DNA from: Priapulus caudatus
Taxonomy: Eukaryota; Priapulida; Priapulimorpha; Priapulimorphida; Priapulidae
Length of the DNA: 25,273 nucleotides
Assembly (NCBI RefSeq): GCF_000485595.1
Contig: NW_014577093.1
Location: 255,630-280,902, forward strand
Direction of reading: 5' to 3'
Numbering within the stretch: the first letter of the stretch is position 1; the number at the start of each line of letters is the position of its first letter. The position numbers and the translations under genes are program-made. The notes beneath the pieces are model-generated. The model had not been told where the DNA came from. It saw only the letters and a program-made list of their open reading frames with translations, and searched no databases. Positions 23,501-25,273 of the stretch are shown here, piece by piece.

Positions 23501-25165
23501 GCTAAACAAAATATATAAATATATGGCTTTGTTGAAATTAGCGAATACCCAGCAGCAATTTGATGTGATAAACGAGATTTCTAGTTTTAATAATTAATGG
23601 ACGCCAGTTCTTGCGAACTTTGCTAAAGCGTCCTATTCTATAAGTTATACAATCAGTACCCGCGTTCGCACGCTTATAGTATACCCTAACATAAACCAGG
23701 GAATATATTTTAAAATTTATAAAACAATAAATAATGTGGTTCATACACAAAATGTTTTGTGAAATTAGTATTAGTTGGCCGTTATTTATTAAAGTAGATT
23801 TCATTTTCCATTGTTTCATTTTAAAAATTACAATGAGTTAGCTTTCTATAATTTCCCTATACGCCGAATACGATAAGGTAGGCTGAGCCTGTATTCACAC
23901 ATGCTTAGTATTGGTCAAACGAAATATTAGTAGCCTGAGATTAACTAAGCTATACATTAAAACATGAAATTAAACATTACGAATTAAACATTATCAATTT
24001 ATATAAAATACCGAAATTATAACTGGTGACCACTGAGTAAGAAAATGTCTCACGCTTTTTCGTATAGTACGTTCAACCAGGAAGCACCAACCGAGAACAG
24101 CAACAATTAAGCCACTAAAATGCGACCTAGAGACAATGACAACTCGGCGAAGACGATTATTAACTCATTGCGTATCACCAAGCACATCATTTATATAAAT
24201 ATCATGTTATATGTGTCTATGTTATGCGTACCGAATAAAAGATAATTAAACACAAGTTGTACTAAAATAATGTTTATTTATAGTGAAAAGACAAGAACAT
24301 AATTATATGCACCCACAATATTTCACGCAAAGACTCCAGACGCATTTTAATAGGTTAATATGAATTTCGTGTTTAATAATATAAGTAATCAATGTGCAAT
24401 ATATAGAATATATGTAGAATATATATAGAATATACATAGAAGATAGATAAAAGACTACGTGCCTATTAATACATTAAATATATAGGTACAAAATCTCCCG
24501 ACAACAAAATTAAATAATAAAATTCCTTACACGCTACATGCAAACAGTTTGTATTAGAAACAGCTGAAAACACATAGAACCATAACGTGGTGACAGTGGT
24601 ATGTACAGGTTATAATTAATATGAACATATATACAACCCTTTGTATTCATATAGGCATGTAAATAGCATTATGTACACGGCTTCTGTCTTGTATGAACTA
24701 CTTGACATAGATATCTGTCAGTTTGAGTTGAAGTAGAAAAACGTTCTTTGCCATTAGAAATGCACAACTATAGCTATCAGATATAATTATAACGTTGTTA
24801 TATTAATTACCTCATAAAGATGCTAATTCTAGGAAGTGCTCCACATTACTGCTTCACTTGTAAGGTGCTTGTACTGTAGTTATTATTATGCCTGACTCTC
24901 ATGATCATGTCACCACGAGTGACTTGTCTGTATTCAATCATTATGTCACTATGAATAGTGGATATTGCAGGCAATAACTCTGCCAGATTAGCACTGCTTC
25001 ACAGCCTAAACGCGCGCCGTTTTCACGATCATAAACATATTAGTAAGTCGAACATAAACGTCCTGAGAGCAAAACTACAACGCGCGTTGGCATCGCGAAA
25101 TAGACAGAATTTCGCGTAATCCGCCACCCGATGGCGCCACCGTGTGGTTTACCGAGGCAGGCATC
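23501..25165. other. AT-rich intergenic / 3' UTR of the right-edge gene
   Basis: No coding frame, RNA gene or transposon is recognised. Short ATATAGAATAT repeats lie near 24405-24435. TTTATT at 24273-24278 is AATAAA on the minus strand and could be the polyadenylation signal of the gene ending at 25166, giving a 3' UTR of about 0.9 kb; other AT-rich hexamers could serve too. Confidence 0.35.
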
Positions 25166-25273
25166 TCATACGATGTAGATCTGCGAGGGGAAATTCTCGT
25201 GCTGGAAGGCCTTCTGTGCCTCTTGTAGAATGCGGAGACGCGGCCCCATCGGTATCGACATGCGCTCCAACCG
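25166..25273 (-). CDS. Last coding exon of a second gene, SAM-domain-like C-terminus (partial)
   Basis: The minus frame is open to the window edge for 35 codons and ends in TGA at 25166-25168. It encodes RLERMSIPMGPRLRILQEAQ then KAFQHENFPSQIYIV. An L..M.I..GPRLRIL helix pattern resembles the last helix of sterile alpha motif (SAM) domains, where GxRLKIL is typical. The codons are GC-rich and unlike the AT-rich flanking DNA, which supports coding. The family member is not identified; the rest of the gene lies right of the window, transcribed in the same direction as FANCM and upstream of it. Confidence 0.6.
   Translation of the reverse strand, partial: RLERMSIPMGPRLRILQEAQKAFQHENFPSQIYIV

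Overview
This is eukaryotic nuclear DNA: split coding exons with GT/AG borders and consistent phases, long AT-rich introns, micro- and minisatellites, and small MITE-type transposons. It is an animal, most probably an invertebrate; I cannot name the species. The window is dominated by one minus-strand gene, the DNA-repair translocase FANCM (Fanconi anemia complementation group M), read from about 20082 down to the left part of the window. Every FANCM claim rests on reading the exons by eye and on remembered features of the vertebrate family; no search was run.

Layout, in the direction of transcription. Exon 1 (20082-19995) holds the start codon and a QRTLFEVWG motif. Exons 2-4 carry an acidic stretch, WIYPTN, the Walker A motif LPTGLGKT and motif Ia. 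A 10-N assembly gap (17764-17773) lies exactly where the exon with the DEAH box should be; that exon is not in the visible sequence. Exons from 17290 to 12590 then supply motif III (SATPGG), the helical insert, motif IV, motif V and motif VI ([12 protein letters not shown]). Exons at 11678-11402, 11151-11012 and 10549-10406 match the MHF-binding region. All neighbouring exons found agree in splice phase, except across the gap. After a 50-bp minisatellite (about 8616-9855) come two low-confidence exons (8564-8528 and about 8050-7457) and one large disordered exon (6631-4796) with two copies of an FDLGFD motif like the RMI-binding MM2 motif. The C-terminal nuclease-like/HhH part is not seen and should lie beyond the left edge.

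The segment 1-4507 is a second, noisy copy of about 8770-13053 in the same orientation, including the exons for motif VI and the MHF-binding region. In this copy (A) every exon has lost its reading frame through scattered indels; copy B is intact. It is either a decayed intragenic duplication or, more likely in my view, an artificial duplication built from uncorrected long-read sequence.

Right of 20.1 kb there is a GC-rich likely promoter region (20.2-21.2 kb), then about 4 kb of AT-rich intergenic DNA with a MITE, a 44-bp perfect palindrome and degenerate repeats. At the right edge lies the last coding exon of a second minus-strand gene, which ends in a SAM-domain-like tail.
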